Part shown: positions 1 through 8,167 of the stretch, in pieces | Layout: the number at the start of each line of letters is the position of its first letter | Position numbering within the stretch: position 1 is the first letter of the stretch | Origin: Lolium rigidum | Lineage: Eukaryota; Streptophyta; Magnoliopsida; Poales; Poaceae | Length of the DNA stretch: 64,000 bases | NCBI RefSeq assembly: GCF_022539505.1 | Contig: NC_061508.1 | Location: 262,204,736-262,268,735, forward strand | Direction of reading: 5' to 3' | Made by a program: the position numbers and the translations under genes | The notes under the pieces: generated by a model | Databases searched by the model: none | Seen by the model: only the letters and a program-made list of their open reading frames with translations | Told to the model about the DNA's origin: nothing

Positions 1-70
1 AGCAGCATGGTTCATCGATACATTCAGGGCACAATCAACAAGTGCAGATGCGCAATAGTTGGGATATGAA

Positions 71-1023
71 CTAACCAGATGCTCCATCACATGACTAGAG
101 AAACTCCTTGAGAAGTTGATGATAAAATTCGGAATCATCAATAAGTTGAGGATCACCTTCCACAGTCTTCCCCTGGGTGAACATATGAGACCAACAAGTG
201 CACTACACGCATTGTCTATTTAGTACATCAGCACAAGTATAACCAAAACTAGTCTAACTTAAATGTGGAAATAGAAAAAAAGAGACCAGCCCGGGCACTA
301 GCACCCGTTGGCTTTTTTTTTATAGAAGAACAACTCCGTGAGCACCCCTGTCGAATCCAGGATTCGGACCGGGGCGGGCTGCGTGCACTCCCGCACCTCA
401 AGCCACCAGAGCGATGATCTGTTCTCGTAAATGTGGAAATAGATAATCAAAGTTACATGAACTTTTGCCTCAATGAAAAAATGAACTATATACTAGACGA
501 CATAAGTCACATAACACAAAACTTGAATAGAACAAATGAGAGGCAGTCAAGCTTGGAATAATTCCAATTAAAGAATGAAGAATTACTCATACTTACTCAT
601 ACCTCCACTGTAACTGCAGGCTCTGCTGCACTCCGCAAATAATTGAAAAGGCTCACAAAATAATCATTATAATTAGAAGTAGAAACAGGACTCATGGCCT
701 TTATAATAGATGCAGCTAAACTACCTCTCCAAATACACCAACATTAGATTTCCGCAAGTACATCCTGTTAACCATCCTGCTTGGGTCTCTCATATAACCA
801 GCAACTTGGTCACTTATGTTCTGTTCTCGTACAACAGGCGTGACTCAAAGGTTTTAGCCTATCAGATATAGGGCTGTTCCACAATTACGAAATACTAGAA
901 GCAGTTAAATAAAACTTCAGCCAACCTGATTAAATGCGTGCAACTTTCCTTTCAGCAGCACCAGTTGTGACCTGTGTTTTCCTCTGCCATTTATCTATCT
1001 CAGTATTTCTGAACAGGGTTATC
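71..1023 (-). pseudogene. AATF/BFR2-like gene remnant, copy 1
   Basis: Broken exons of a homologue of AATF/Che-1 (yeast Bfr2), a nucleolar protein of small-subunit rRNA processing. On the minus strand four exon-like blocks appear in the right order with splice-like borders. 1023-926 encodes a block with EIDKWQRKTQVTTGAA and ends in a CAG/GT donor. 820-725 encodes NISDQVAGYMRDPSRM and GVFGE. About 625-603 encodes AEPAVTVE. 172-71 begins GKTVEGDPQLIDDSEFY, the hallmark of the C-terminal TRAUB domain. Decay is clear: TAG at 97-95 after LLKEFL, a further stop in the SCDGASG region, and a frameshift after GAA in the first block. An intron carries a SINE. Upstream exons are absent, so this is a 3' gene fragment. 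The family identification rests on motif recognition; the decay is read directly. Confidence 0.72.
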
Positions 1024-1288
1024 CTGTACAAAAATCATGATATCAACCCCTGGTTTACTTTGTATTTGTGTAGGAAGTCAAGTAAAAAATAGCCCAGGCA
1101 AAATACATACAAGTGCAATCTGCAATAAGAAGTTATGCTTACCATTTCCACCTTTTTAAACAGAAAATGCCTGCACAATGCATTATGTTTTTTGTGTATC
1201 CTTGTGACTTTATTTTGTGTGTGCTAACCTAAGTATTTGCCAATATGGTGGAACCATTTTTTTGTTTTCTTCCTGGATGTTTGCCCCA
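122..1288. repeat. Segmental duplication, copy 1 (partner 5980-7147)
   Basis: About 1.17 kb is nearly identical to 5980-7147 in the same orientation, covering the AATF-like exons, their introns and the SINE. Differences are scattered substitutions and small indels. Copy 1 keeps about 50 bp more of the last exon on its left. Both copies end at the same sequence (CCTGGATGTTT then CCCCA). Confidence 0.93.
276..427 (-). mobile_element. tRNA-derived SINE (Au-like), copy 1
   Basis: Read on the minus strand, the head has an A-box-like TGGCTTGAGGTG and a B-box-like GGTCCGAATCC, followed by a non-tRNA body and a short T-rich tail (GGTCTCTTTTTTT). A perfect 16 bp direct repeat TAAATGTGGAAATAGA flanks it at 260-275 and 428-443, which is the target-site duplication expected of LINE-mobilised SINEs. 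Length (about 150 bp), T-rich tail and body resemble the Au SINE of grasses; the family name is from memory. It lies in an intron of the AATF-like remnant. Confidence 0.8.
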
Positions 1289-1383
1289 ATGTAGGTTGTC
1301 AACTTCACCAACATTAATCTGGGATAAATAGCAAATTGGCAATCCATAAAAGAGAGGTCTTCTAAAGATGAACCAAAAAAAAA
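1289..1383. other. Short unassigned spacer
   Basis: Links the end of the duplicated segment to the LINE fragment and ends in an A-rich run just before the LINE. No gene or repeat family recognised. Confidence 0.4.
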
Positions 1384-2390
1384 ATACTCCACGACAATTT
1401 CATCTTGGTCAAACAATTAGCGAGGCTGCTACACCAACTGGGCAATCCAAGGGTTTTGCTGAAACTAGACCTGGCAAAGGCTTTTGATTCCATTTCCTGG
1501 CCCTTCCTATTTGAGGTTCTCCGACAATATGGATTCAGCCAGAGGTTCCTGGAATGGATCGCCATCCTGCTCTCTTCAGCTAGCACTCGGGTACTCATCA
1601 ATGGCGAACCAGGGCCTCCCATCTGGCATCGGCGAGGATTGCGCCAAGGTGACCCCCTGTCTCCACAGTTATTTGTGCTCGCTGTCGACATCCTCGGATG
1701 GTTGATCAGACGCGCCACCCACCTTGGGGTCTTGCAGCAGCTACACCACTCGAGGACGATCCCAGTCATCTCCCTGTACGCCGATGACGTGATGATCTTC
1801 TTCCATCCATCACCTAGCGACATCGCCGCCATCAGAGGAATCCTCCGGGTGTTCAGCGACGGATCAGGCCTCCAGGTCAATTATGCAAAAAAGCTCGACC
1901 ACTTAGCTACGCTGCGACAACGAGATTGCTGCCCATGTCACTGCACAACTTGGATGCCCGATTGTGGACATGCCTATCAAATACCTGGGGCATTCCTCTC
2001 ACAATAAGAAGGCCATCAGCTGCGCAACTACAGTATGTTGTCGATCGCATTGCTGGGCAGCTACCAGCTTGGAAGGCCAAACTCATGAACAAAGCAGGCC
2101 GCCTAGCCTTTGTCAAGTCTGTCCTTGGCGCCATCCCCCTGCACCATCTATTGGTCTATGCACCACCAAAAAAATATCTCAAGCAGATCACTAAAATTCA
2201 GAGAGGCTTCCTTTGGGTTGGACGTGCAGAAGCCAATGGAGGGCATTGCTATGTGAACTGGAACCGCGTCTGCCACCCTGTCTCCGTTGGAGGCCTAAGT
2301 GTCCAAGATCTTGAGCGTGCAGGATTGGAACTCCGGCTAAGGTGGCTCTGGTACGCTAGGATGGACAGCAGCAGGGCCTGGAGTGGATTG
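1384..2390 (+). pseudogene. LINE (L1-type) reverse transcriptase fragment
   Basis: Non-LTR retrotransposon reverse transcriptase, the enzyme for target-primed reverse transcription. Translation runs LHDNFILVKQLARLL, then the catalytic LDLAKAFDSISW block, RRGLRQGDPLSP, and the active-site YADD at 1777-1788. After about 1890 the frame shifts, and the thumb-like part (LPAWKAKLMNKAGRLAFVKSVL, GFLWVG) continues in another frame from about 1975 to 2390. The endonuclease domain, the first part of the polymerase and the C-terminal zinc knuckle are missing. The left side is abrupt, as in 5'-truncated LINEs. The right side is cut by the Copia LTR that starts at 2391. Not functional. Confidence 0.9.
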
Positions 2391-2795
2391 TGTTAAAATT
2401 ATGGATCAACTAGGGTAGGATCTTATGCGGGTAGAAGCTATAATTGTCCGTGTACTGCGAGCTAGAGATAGGGATCGAGAGGGAGAGACGGTGTACCTTC
2501 TCCTTGTGAGGATGAACCTGACAGTGTCGACATGGTGGCGACGGCTGTGGCATGAGCGAGATGCGGCGAAAGTGGAGCTTCCCGTCGGCATGCGCTAGCC
2601 CTCGATCGGAAGGGGTTTCTCGGTGGGGTGTTTGGCACGCACGGGGAACCTCGTGACTCGTGCGTCCGCCCCCCACCTCTATATAGCGCAGCGACAGGGG
2701 CCCACCAACCAGATAGAGGTTGGGCGCCCTGATCAGGGCGCAATCAAGGGGATCCGGTGGGCCGTTGGGCACCACGCGGAGAGATCAACCTAACA
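2391..2795 (-). mobile_element. Copia 3' LTR, minus strand
   Basis: A 405 bp LTR, TGTTAGGTTGATC to AATTTTAACA on the minus strand, with TG...CA ends. Just upstream on the minus strand (2796-2812) is a purine-rich AAGGGGGAGAA tract fitting the polypurine primer, and beyond it the end of a Copia RNase H frame. A CTATATAG motif near 2680-2687 is a possible LTR TATA box. The LTR cuts into the LINE on the left. The 5' LTR is not seen. Confidence 0.85.
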
Positions 2796-2966
2796 TTCTC
2801 CCCCTTGATCTCAACTTTACTTTTAACTTTATCCTTTTACTTTATTCGTTTCATTTTGGATCAGTATATAGGGCATGTTTCATCGTCACAGCTCTATTGT
2901 CGATAGAATCAGACACACACAATACACTTCATTGTTCTGAAACAAATTATTTTACTTTTGGGCCTC

Positions 2967-3215
2967 TTATGATCCAATATAGGTAAGACTTTCCCTTAAA
3001 CCCATGCCAGCTACGTGTTCCTTGAACACACTGGGTGGTAAGCCTTCCGTTACCGGATCCGCAAGCATATCTTTTGTCCTTATATGCTCGAGACTTATAG
3101 TTTGATCCTGAACCTTGTCTTTCACAACATAATACTTTACCTCAATCGGTTTCTTAGCATTACTCGACTTGTTGTTGTGAGCATAAAATATTGTGGGCTG
3201 ATTGTCGCAGTACAT
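2967..3215 (-). pseudogene. Copia RNase H C-terminus
   Basis: An 82-codon frame matching the end of a Ty1/Copia polyprotein, where RNase H removes template RNA. Visible are YCDNQPTIFYAHN (the RNase H block with its Asp), KPIEVKYYVVKD, and the LEHIRTKDMLADPVTEGLP terminal block usual in plant Copia elements. It ends about 170 bp before the polypurine tract and 3' LTR, the expected layout. Upstream coding sequence is lost at about 3220, where an in-frame stop and unrelated AT-rich DNA begin. It belongs to the minus-strand element whose LTR is 2391-2795. Confidence 0.88.
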
Positions 3216-3219
3216 CTTT

Positions 3220-3548
3220 AGTGATGTGGCTCTAAAAAGTGAGAGTTTATGCCTCTAAAAAGTTCAAAGTTTCCGCTGCAAATAATTAAAGATGCTTTTT
3301 AAATTTGAAAAACTTAAATAAAAGTGATTGTTGAAACAATTATGATATCATCATTTTATGACCAACGTTATTAATGGCATGATCATGTTTTTGTTGCAAT
3401 GATATGTGCATTTATCTCTATTTCCGCCCAACAGTGATATAGTTTATTTGCATTAACAGTTGCATGTCTTAATTCGGACCAACGTTGGATTATAATATAC
3501 AATTATACTGTTCTCACTCATATGTGGTTTTCAGGAGGGTACTATTTG
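3220..3548. other. AT-rich junction / Copia leader
   Basis: AT-rich sequence between two oppositely oriented Copia remnants. Just before the plus-strand gag start it ends in TTTTCAG, which resembles a splice acceptor or leader end. No primer binding site is visible. Nothing else recognised. Confidence 0.4.
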
Positions 3549-4038
3549 ATGAGCTGCATCAAGGACGTTCCCACCCTAAGAGGGGACAACTACACTGAGT
3601 GGAGGAAGAAGGTGGAGTTCGCCATCGTATGTGCTGAGGTGGACTGGGTGCTTGAAACACCGCAGCCCACAAAGCCTGTTGATCCTATCAGAGATGACAA
3701 GGATACTAATGATGCATGGCAGAAAAAGAAAAGAGACCATGCTCCTGTGGAGATGGCCAACACTTTAGAGAACCAAAAGTGGCTGACAACCAATAAGAAA
3801 TTTATAAAGATGACAAGGGTACTAATGATGCATGGCATTTATAAAGAACACAATTGAGAACACCATAGTGGGCTCAATTGCAGAGTGTGCTTCCGTTGGG
3901 GAGTACTTGGAAGAGATAAAGAGCTAGTTCACTAGTTATTCAAAGACATATGCAATCCAGTTGCTGAAGCAGCGGGTAACAGAGAAGTACACTTGAGGTG
4001 CACATGGCATCAGGGAGCACATCCTTAGGATGAGCAAC

Positions 4039-4472
4039 TGTTGACGTCAGAAACCCCCTAGCGGGCAGAGACGGGCAACACGGTAGAGCCGGGAACAACT
4101 AGGGCTGCGGCTGGCCCCAGTCCCTCAGAGCGACGGCCCGCAAAGCCTCCTGGTCGCACGCGCCGATGTTTATCACAAGGCGTGCCACCTGACCTATACC
4201 TGGTCGGGAAGGTGTGGATGATGCCTCGCTTAGTTTCCTGCAGGGCACACACGTAAACATTAAATACGAGCCTCGATCGGCTCTCAAGTTATCCTCGTGA
4301 ATCGGCTCAAGGAGCCGATCCNNNNNNNNNNNNNNNNNNNNNNNNNNNNNNNNNNNNNNNNNNNNNNNNNNNNNNNNNNNNNNNNNNNNNNNNNNNNNNN
4401 NNNNNNNNNNNNNNNNNNNNNTCCATCTTGATCGCGGCCCACCCCTGACTCGGTCAAATTCTGGTGATAACA
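4039..4472. mobile_element. LTR (probably solo) inside the Copia gag
   Basis: Begins TGTTGACGTCAG and ends GGTGATAACA (TG...CA). It is flanked by GCAAC at 4034-4038 and 4473-4477, a perfect 5 bp target duplication. No primer site or internal sequence is visible, so it reads as a solo LTR, but the 100 N gap inside it could hide more. Family not named. Confidence 0.8.
4322..4421. other. Assembly gap (100 N)
   Basis: Exactly 100 N, the usual placeholder for a gap of unknown length. It falls inside the LTR at 4039-4472. Confidence 0.99.
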
Positions 4473-4590
4473 GCAACCTGGCTGCAAAGCTGAAGCCCAT
4501 GAATGATGACGCGGAACAGAAGCCTGCACTTCTTGTTCACTTGATCATGGCTTCATTGCCAGCACAGTTTGACAATTTTGTTGTCAATTA

Positions 4591-4850
4591 GCTTCTAGAT
4601 GGGCTTCTAGGTTGTAGACAGCTCAAGCCCAAAAGAAGTCTACGGCGGTCGACTTGCTTATTTTCACCGGGAAGCCAGGATCGTGTGCAATCTGAGAATC
4701 TGCCTCGGAGCAGCTTTCCGAGCTTCGGATTGAAGTCCCGAACCGGCAATTTGAATGACCCCGCATTGCGTTCTAATTACGTGAGACCGCCACTCACGGA
4801 GAAAGGAAACGAACGAATCCATTAGCATCCCGCATCGACCGGACAGGACC
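4591..4850. other. Unassigned sequence before an oxygenase fragment
   Basis: No protein family recognised. It could be the old promoter or leader of the gene fragment to its right; an ATG at 4851 is followed at once by a stop. Part of the text (AGCCCAAAAGAAGT) recurs near 5590, hinting at a small repeat on both sides of the fragment. Confidence 0.35.
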
Positions 4851-4879
4851 ATGGAGAGATAGGGTTCCTCAACGGCGGC

Positions 4880-5045
4880 GCCGACGCTGCTCCTCGGCCG
4901 CTCCCCGCAGAAGACTCCGCCGCTACTCCGCCGCTCCCCGCAGCCGGCGCCGCTCCCAGCAGCCGCCGCCGTCGCTACTCAGCCGCTCCCCGCAGCCTAC
5001 TCCGCCGCTCCCCACAACCGGCGCCGCTCTTCGTCGCTACTCCGC
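4880..5045. repeat. GC-rich imperfect repeat of CCGCTCCCCGCAG
   Basis: At least three near-copies of CCGCTCCCCGCAG, separated by GCCGGCGCCGCTCC-type units. It directly precedes the recognisable oxygenase codons and probably expanded from the 5' coding end of that gene. Confidence 0.6.
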
Positions 5046-5220
5046 TGCTGGCCGTGCTCGACGCCGCGTGCCGCGACCTAGGTTTCTTCCAGGTGGTCAA
5101 CCAATTCGGGCCATGATGCTGGACGTGGCGCGGCGGTTCTTCGCGCTGCCGCAAGAGGAGCGGGCGCAGCACATGTCGCCGGACATAAGGGCGGTGGTGC
5201 CCCGCGTCCCTGTCCTTGTG
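5045..5220 (+). pseudogene. 2-oxoglutarate/Fe(II) oxygenase N-terminal fragment
   Basis: Fragment of the non-haem dioxygenase N-terminal domain (DIOX_N), found in flavonoid, gibberellin and salicylate-hydroxylating enzymes. One frame reads LLAVLDAACRDLGFFQVVN. After a shift near 5100-5110, a second frame reads MLDVARRFFALPQEERAQHMSPDIRAVV. These are the usual conserved blocks before the jelly-roll core. The catalytic His-x-Asp...His and the Arg-x-Ser are absent because only about 60 codons remain. The GC-rich repeats before it may be its degraded start. A captured or relic gene fragment; subfamily cannot be told. Confidence 0.75.
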
Positions 5221-5979
5221 ATGCTGCAGATTGGGCGAGTGGATGGAGTGGGGAATAGCAGCTTGGGTAGTTTGCGATTTCGATTTGGTTGATCGATTGA
5301 GGGTACACCGTACTCGTATTACAACGTATTTTAGAGAAGAAAATATTAATAGAGATGTAAAGAAACGAATATGGCAAATTATATCGCTCCAGCCAATTCA
5401 CTTCCAACCATAAAGAAAGAAATATGGTTAACTGTTTGTGCATGTCTAGGGGCATTACTGATATTTCATAACTCAACACATCAACAAGCTAAATTTCTAG
5501 AAGCCCAAAAGAATAGGAAAATTCAGTTTCTAGGAGCTCCTTCCCACTATAGTTTCTACCCACCGTTTCCCATAAGCCAGCTTATGTATAAGCAGAAGCC
5601 CAAAAGAAGTGGCCCTAAACTACGACGTGGTGTAGTTCGTTCTCTTGCTGGGCCGCTTTCGGGCGAGGATATCTGGCCCGCCTACCGAGTCCCGGATATG
5701 CATATGGGCTGTCGCGGAACTGTTCGCGGAGGTCCGCCTCAGAGAGTTTTGCTGTGTGTCTGTCGCGAAAGTGAAATACAGTAATGTACTTCATTGTATT
5801 TTTGACTCGTGAGAAACAAACCTCGTACATAGTTGTTCCTGCATGTATCTTCTCCATCGAGATATATTATTGACGCCGTTCACTCCCCGTCGAGCGGCAG
5901 CGGTCACCATGGTGACGAGGTGCCTCTGTTTCTTCTGCGGCAAGAACCTCAACTCTATCACCACATTTTTTCAGACACC
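5221..5979. other. Unassigned region, possible small DNA element
   Basis: No conserved protein seen. An open stretch from 5371 looks hydrophobic in part but matches no family I know. GC content changes abruptly near 5640. A short frame beginning at the ATG at 5911 runs directly into the duplicated segment. The junction with copy 2 of the AATF-like remnant is at 5979/5980. Confidence 0.35.
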
Positions 5980-6876
5980 ATAAAATTCGGAATCATCAAT
6001 AAGTTGAGGATCACCTTCCACAGTCTTCCCCTGGGTGAACATATGAGACCAACAAGTGAACTACACGCATTGTCTATTTAGTACATCAGCACAAGTATAA
6101 CCAAAACTAGTCTAACTTAAATGTGGAAATAGAAAAAAGAGACCAACCCAGGCACTAGCACCCGTTGGCTTTTTTTATAGAAGAACAACTCCGTGAGCAC
6201 CCCTGTCGAATCCAGGATTCGGACCGGGGCGGCCTGCGTGCGCTCCCGCACCTCAAGCCACCAGAGCGACGCTCCGTTCTCTTAAATGTGGAAATAGATT
6301 ATCAAACTTACATGAACTTTTGCCTCAATGAAAAAATGAACTATATACTAAACGACATAAGTCACATAACACAAAACTTGAATAGAACAAATGAGAGACA
6401 GACAAGCTTGGAATAATTCCAATTAAAGAATGAAGAATTACTCATACTTAGTCATACCTCCACTGTAACTGCAGGCTCTGCTGCACTCTGCAAATAATTG
6501 AAAAGGCTCACAAAATAATCATTATAATTAGAAGTAGAAACAGGACTCGTGGCCTTTTATAATAGATGCAGCTAAACTACCTCTCCAAATACACCAACAT
6601 TAGATTTCCGCAAGTACATCCTGTTAACCATCCTGCTTGGGTCTCTCATATAACCAGCAACTTGGTCACTTATGTTCTGTTCTCGTACAACAGGCAGGAA
6701 TCAAAGGTTTTAGCCTAGATATAGGGCTGTTCCACAATTACGAAGTACTAGAAGCAGTTAAATAAAACTTCAGCCAACCTGATTAAATGCGTGCAACTTT
6801 CCTTTCAGCAGCGACAGTTGTGACATGTGTTTTCCTCTGCCATTTATCTATCTCAGTATTTCTGAACAGGGTTATC
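5980..6876 (-). pseudogene. AATF/BFR2-like gene remnant, copy 2
   Basis: Second copy of the AATF-like exon fragments described at 71-1023, with the same exon order and intron positions. The first block ends at the acceptor at 6876/6877. The final exon is truncated: GKTVEGDPQLIDDSEFY runs straight into unrelated sequence at 5979, so the LLKEF part kept in copy 1 is lost. It shares the frameshift in the first block with copy 1, showing the gene was already broken before it was duplicated. Confidence 0.72.
6134..6282 (-). mobile_element. tRNA-derived SINE (Au-like), copy 2
   Basis: Same SINE at the same intron position as 276-427, again flanked by the 16 bp duplication TAAATGTGGAAATAGA (6118-6133 and 6283-6298). 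It was therefore copied with the segment, not inserted independently. Its T tail is shorter than in copy 1. Confidence 0.8.
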
Positions 6877-7173
6877 CTGTACAAAAATCATGATATCAAC
6901 CCCTGGTTTACTTTGTATCTGTGTAGGAAGTCAAGTAAAAAATAGCCCAGGCAAAATACATACAAGTGCAATCTGCAATAAGAAGTTATGCTTACCATAA
7001 TACCATTTACACCTTTTTAAACAGAAAATGGCCGCACAATGCATTATGTTTTTTGTGTATCCTTGTGACTTTATTTTATGTGTGCTAACCTAGATATTTG
7101 CCAATATGGTGGAACCATTTTTCTTTCCTTCCTGGATGTTTACCCCAGTTGAATGGATCGTAGTGAACAAGAA

Positions 7174-7189
7174 GGGGGGGGGGGGGGGG
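7174..7189. repeat. G homopolymer, 16 bp
   Basis: A run of 16 G just beyond the end of the duplicated segment; a G-quadruplex or assembly-error candidate. Confidence 0.9.
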
Positions 7190-7907
7190 AATGGACGCTA
7201 CGCAAAGTTTTAGCCTTTTTCAATTTTTAGTGCAACGAAAGCAAAGGTGATAGCTTTGATGCTCAAGATGATCCTAGTATGATATCCTAGATAAGTGCAA
7301 CAAGTAAAGGAACCAAGCAAGATAGTAAGAGTAAGGAGCGGGACAACTGGAGGGCACGGAGACGGGGCGGGGTTTGTTTCCCGCAGTTCCTCCCATAAAA
7401 GGGAGTACGTCTGAGTTGAGGAGGTGCTAGCCTCACACAAGGCTAGGCGGCCACACCACGAAGGAAGGCCTCACCTTCTTCCTCGAGAGAGCTCCACAAA
7501 GGGGCTTCTCCTTCTTCACTATGGCACCGGTCGAGGTGGTGGTTCCTTCACAAGATTGGGGCGAGCTCCACAACACTAAGAGGCTCCCAACAACCTATGG
7601 GGCTAGCACAACACCAAGCTAGCCTCCATAGGTGCACTTCTTCAAAGATCCCACCATAGGAACCCTACCAACAAGATCCACTAAGGACTACCACGAATTG
7701 GTGAAATCTCTGTTGGTAGAACGATAGATCGGGGTCTCCTCCACCACTCCTCAAAGTATGAGCAAGATTGATTGGGTAGGTAGGGAGATCCACTCAGTTT
7801 GAGCTCAGCAACAATGGAGGAGAGAGAGAGAGAAGAGTTAAAAACGAGCTGGGGAAGAAGGGGCCCATATATAGGTCTCAAATCCAACTGTTATGTGCAG
7901 TTTCTGC
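7190..7907. other. Unassigned, LTR-like sequence
   Basis: No protein domain. Text such as CTCCTCCACCACTCCTC and AGGTGCACTTCTTC resembles the untranslated part of a retroelement, and the next section is repeat-rich. I cannot fix its borders. One possibility is that 7190-8167 is the end of an older element into which the long LTR at 8168 inserted. Confidence 0.35.
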
Positions 7908-8164
7908 CTAAGCGGTACTACCGCTTTGCTAAGCGGTACTACCACTTTGGATTCAAAATCTCACAGAACTTATCCACGTGGACACATAGCGGTACTACCG
8001 CTTGCGGTACCGCTCGAGGTACCGCAATGGCCTCCAGAGCTTACTGGATCCCAAACGGTACCGAAGCGGTACTGTCGTAACTTATGTTACAGTACTTAAG
8101 AGGTACCGAGGCGGTACTACCGCTCTCAAACGGTACTACCGCTCGAGGTACCGCAAAGGTACCG
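7908..8164. repeat. Cluster of palindromic GCGGTACTACCGC motifs
   Basis: About ten close variants of GCGGTACTACCGC or GGTACCG, spaced irregularly over 250 bp (for example 7910, 7932, 7988, 8112, 8132). Each copy is nearly self-complementary. Such motif clusters occur near the ends of some grass transposons as subterminal binding sites. Which element this belongs to is not clear. Confidence 0.75.
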
Positions 8165-8167
8165 TAA

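Larger units (their letters stand above)
3549..4590 (+). pseudogene. Copia gag remnant, split by an LTR
   Basis: Start of a Copia Gag protein, the structural protein of retrotransposon particles. It begins MSCIKDVPTLRGDNYTEW and continues KKVEFAIVCAEVDWVLETP and ENQKWLTTNKK. After codon ~95 an extra 37 bp (a copied piece of the gene) shifts the frame, then sequence matching gag continues with IENTIVGSIAECASVGEYLEE and a premature stop. An LTR at 4039-4472 with target duplication GCAAC interrupts the gene. Gag resumes at 4473 (AAKLKPMNDDAEQKPALL, MASLPAQFDNFVVN) and stops matching at about 4590. No protease or pol follows. Strand is opposite to the Copia piece on its left, so two elements are involved. 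Confidence 0.87.
5980..7147. repeat. Segmental duplication, copy 2 (partner 122-1288)
   Basis: Direct-orientation partner of 122-1288, with scattered differences such as an extra short duplication near 6999. The 4.7 kb between the copies consists of transposon and gene debris. Confidence 0.93.

Noticed and set aside
276..427. A-box and B-box of the SINE considered as a tRNA gene
   Set aside because: No cloverleaf; a target duplication and T-rich tail mark it as a SINE.
5371..5784. Frame starting MANYIAPANSLPT that looked like an organelle membrane protein
   Set aside because: No match to any plastid or mitochondrial protein I know, and composition shifts halfway. Left as unassigned.
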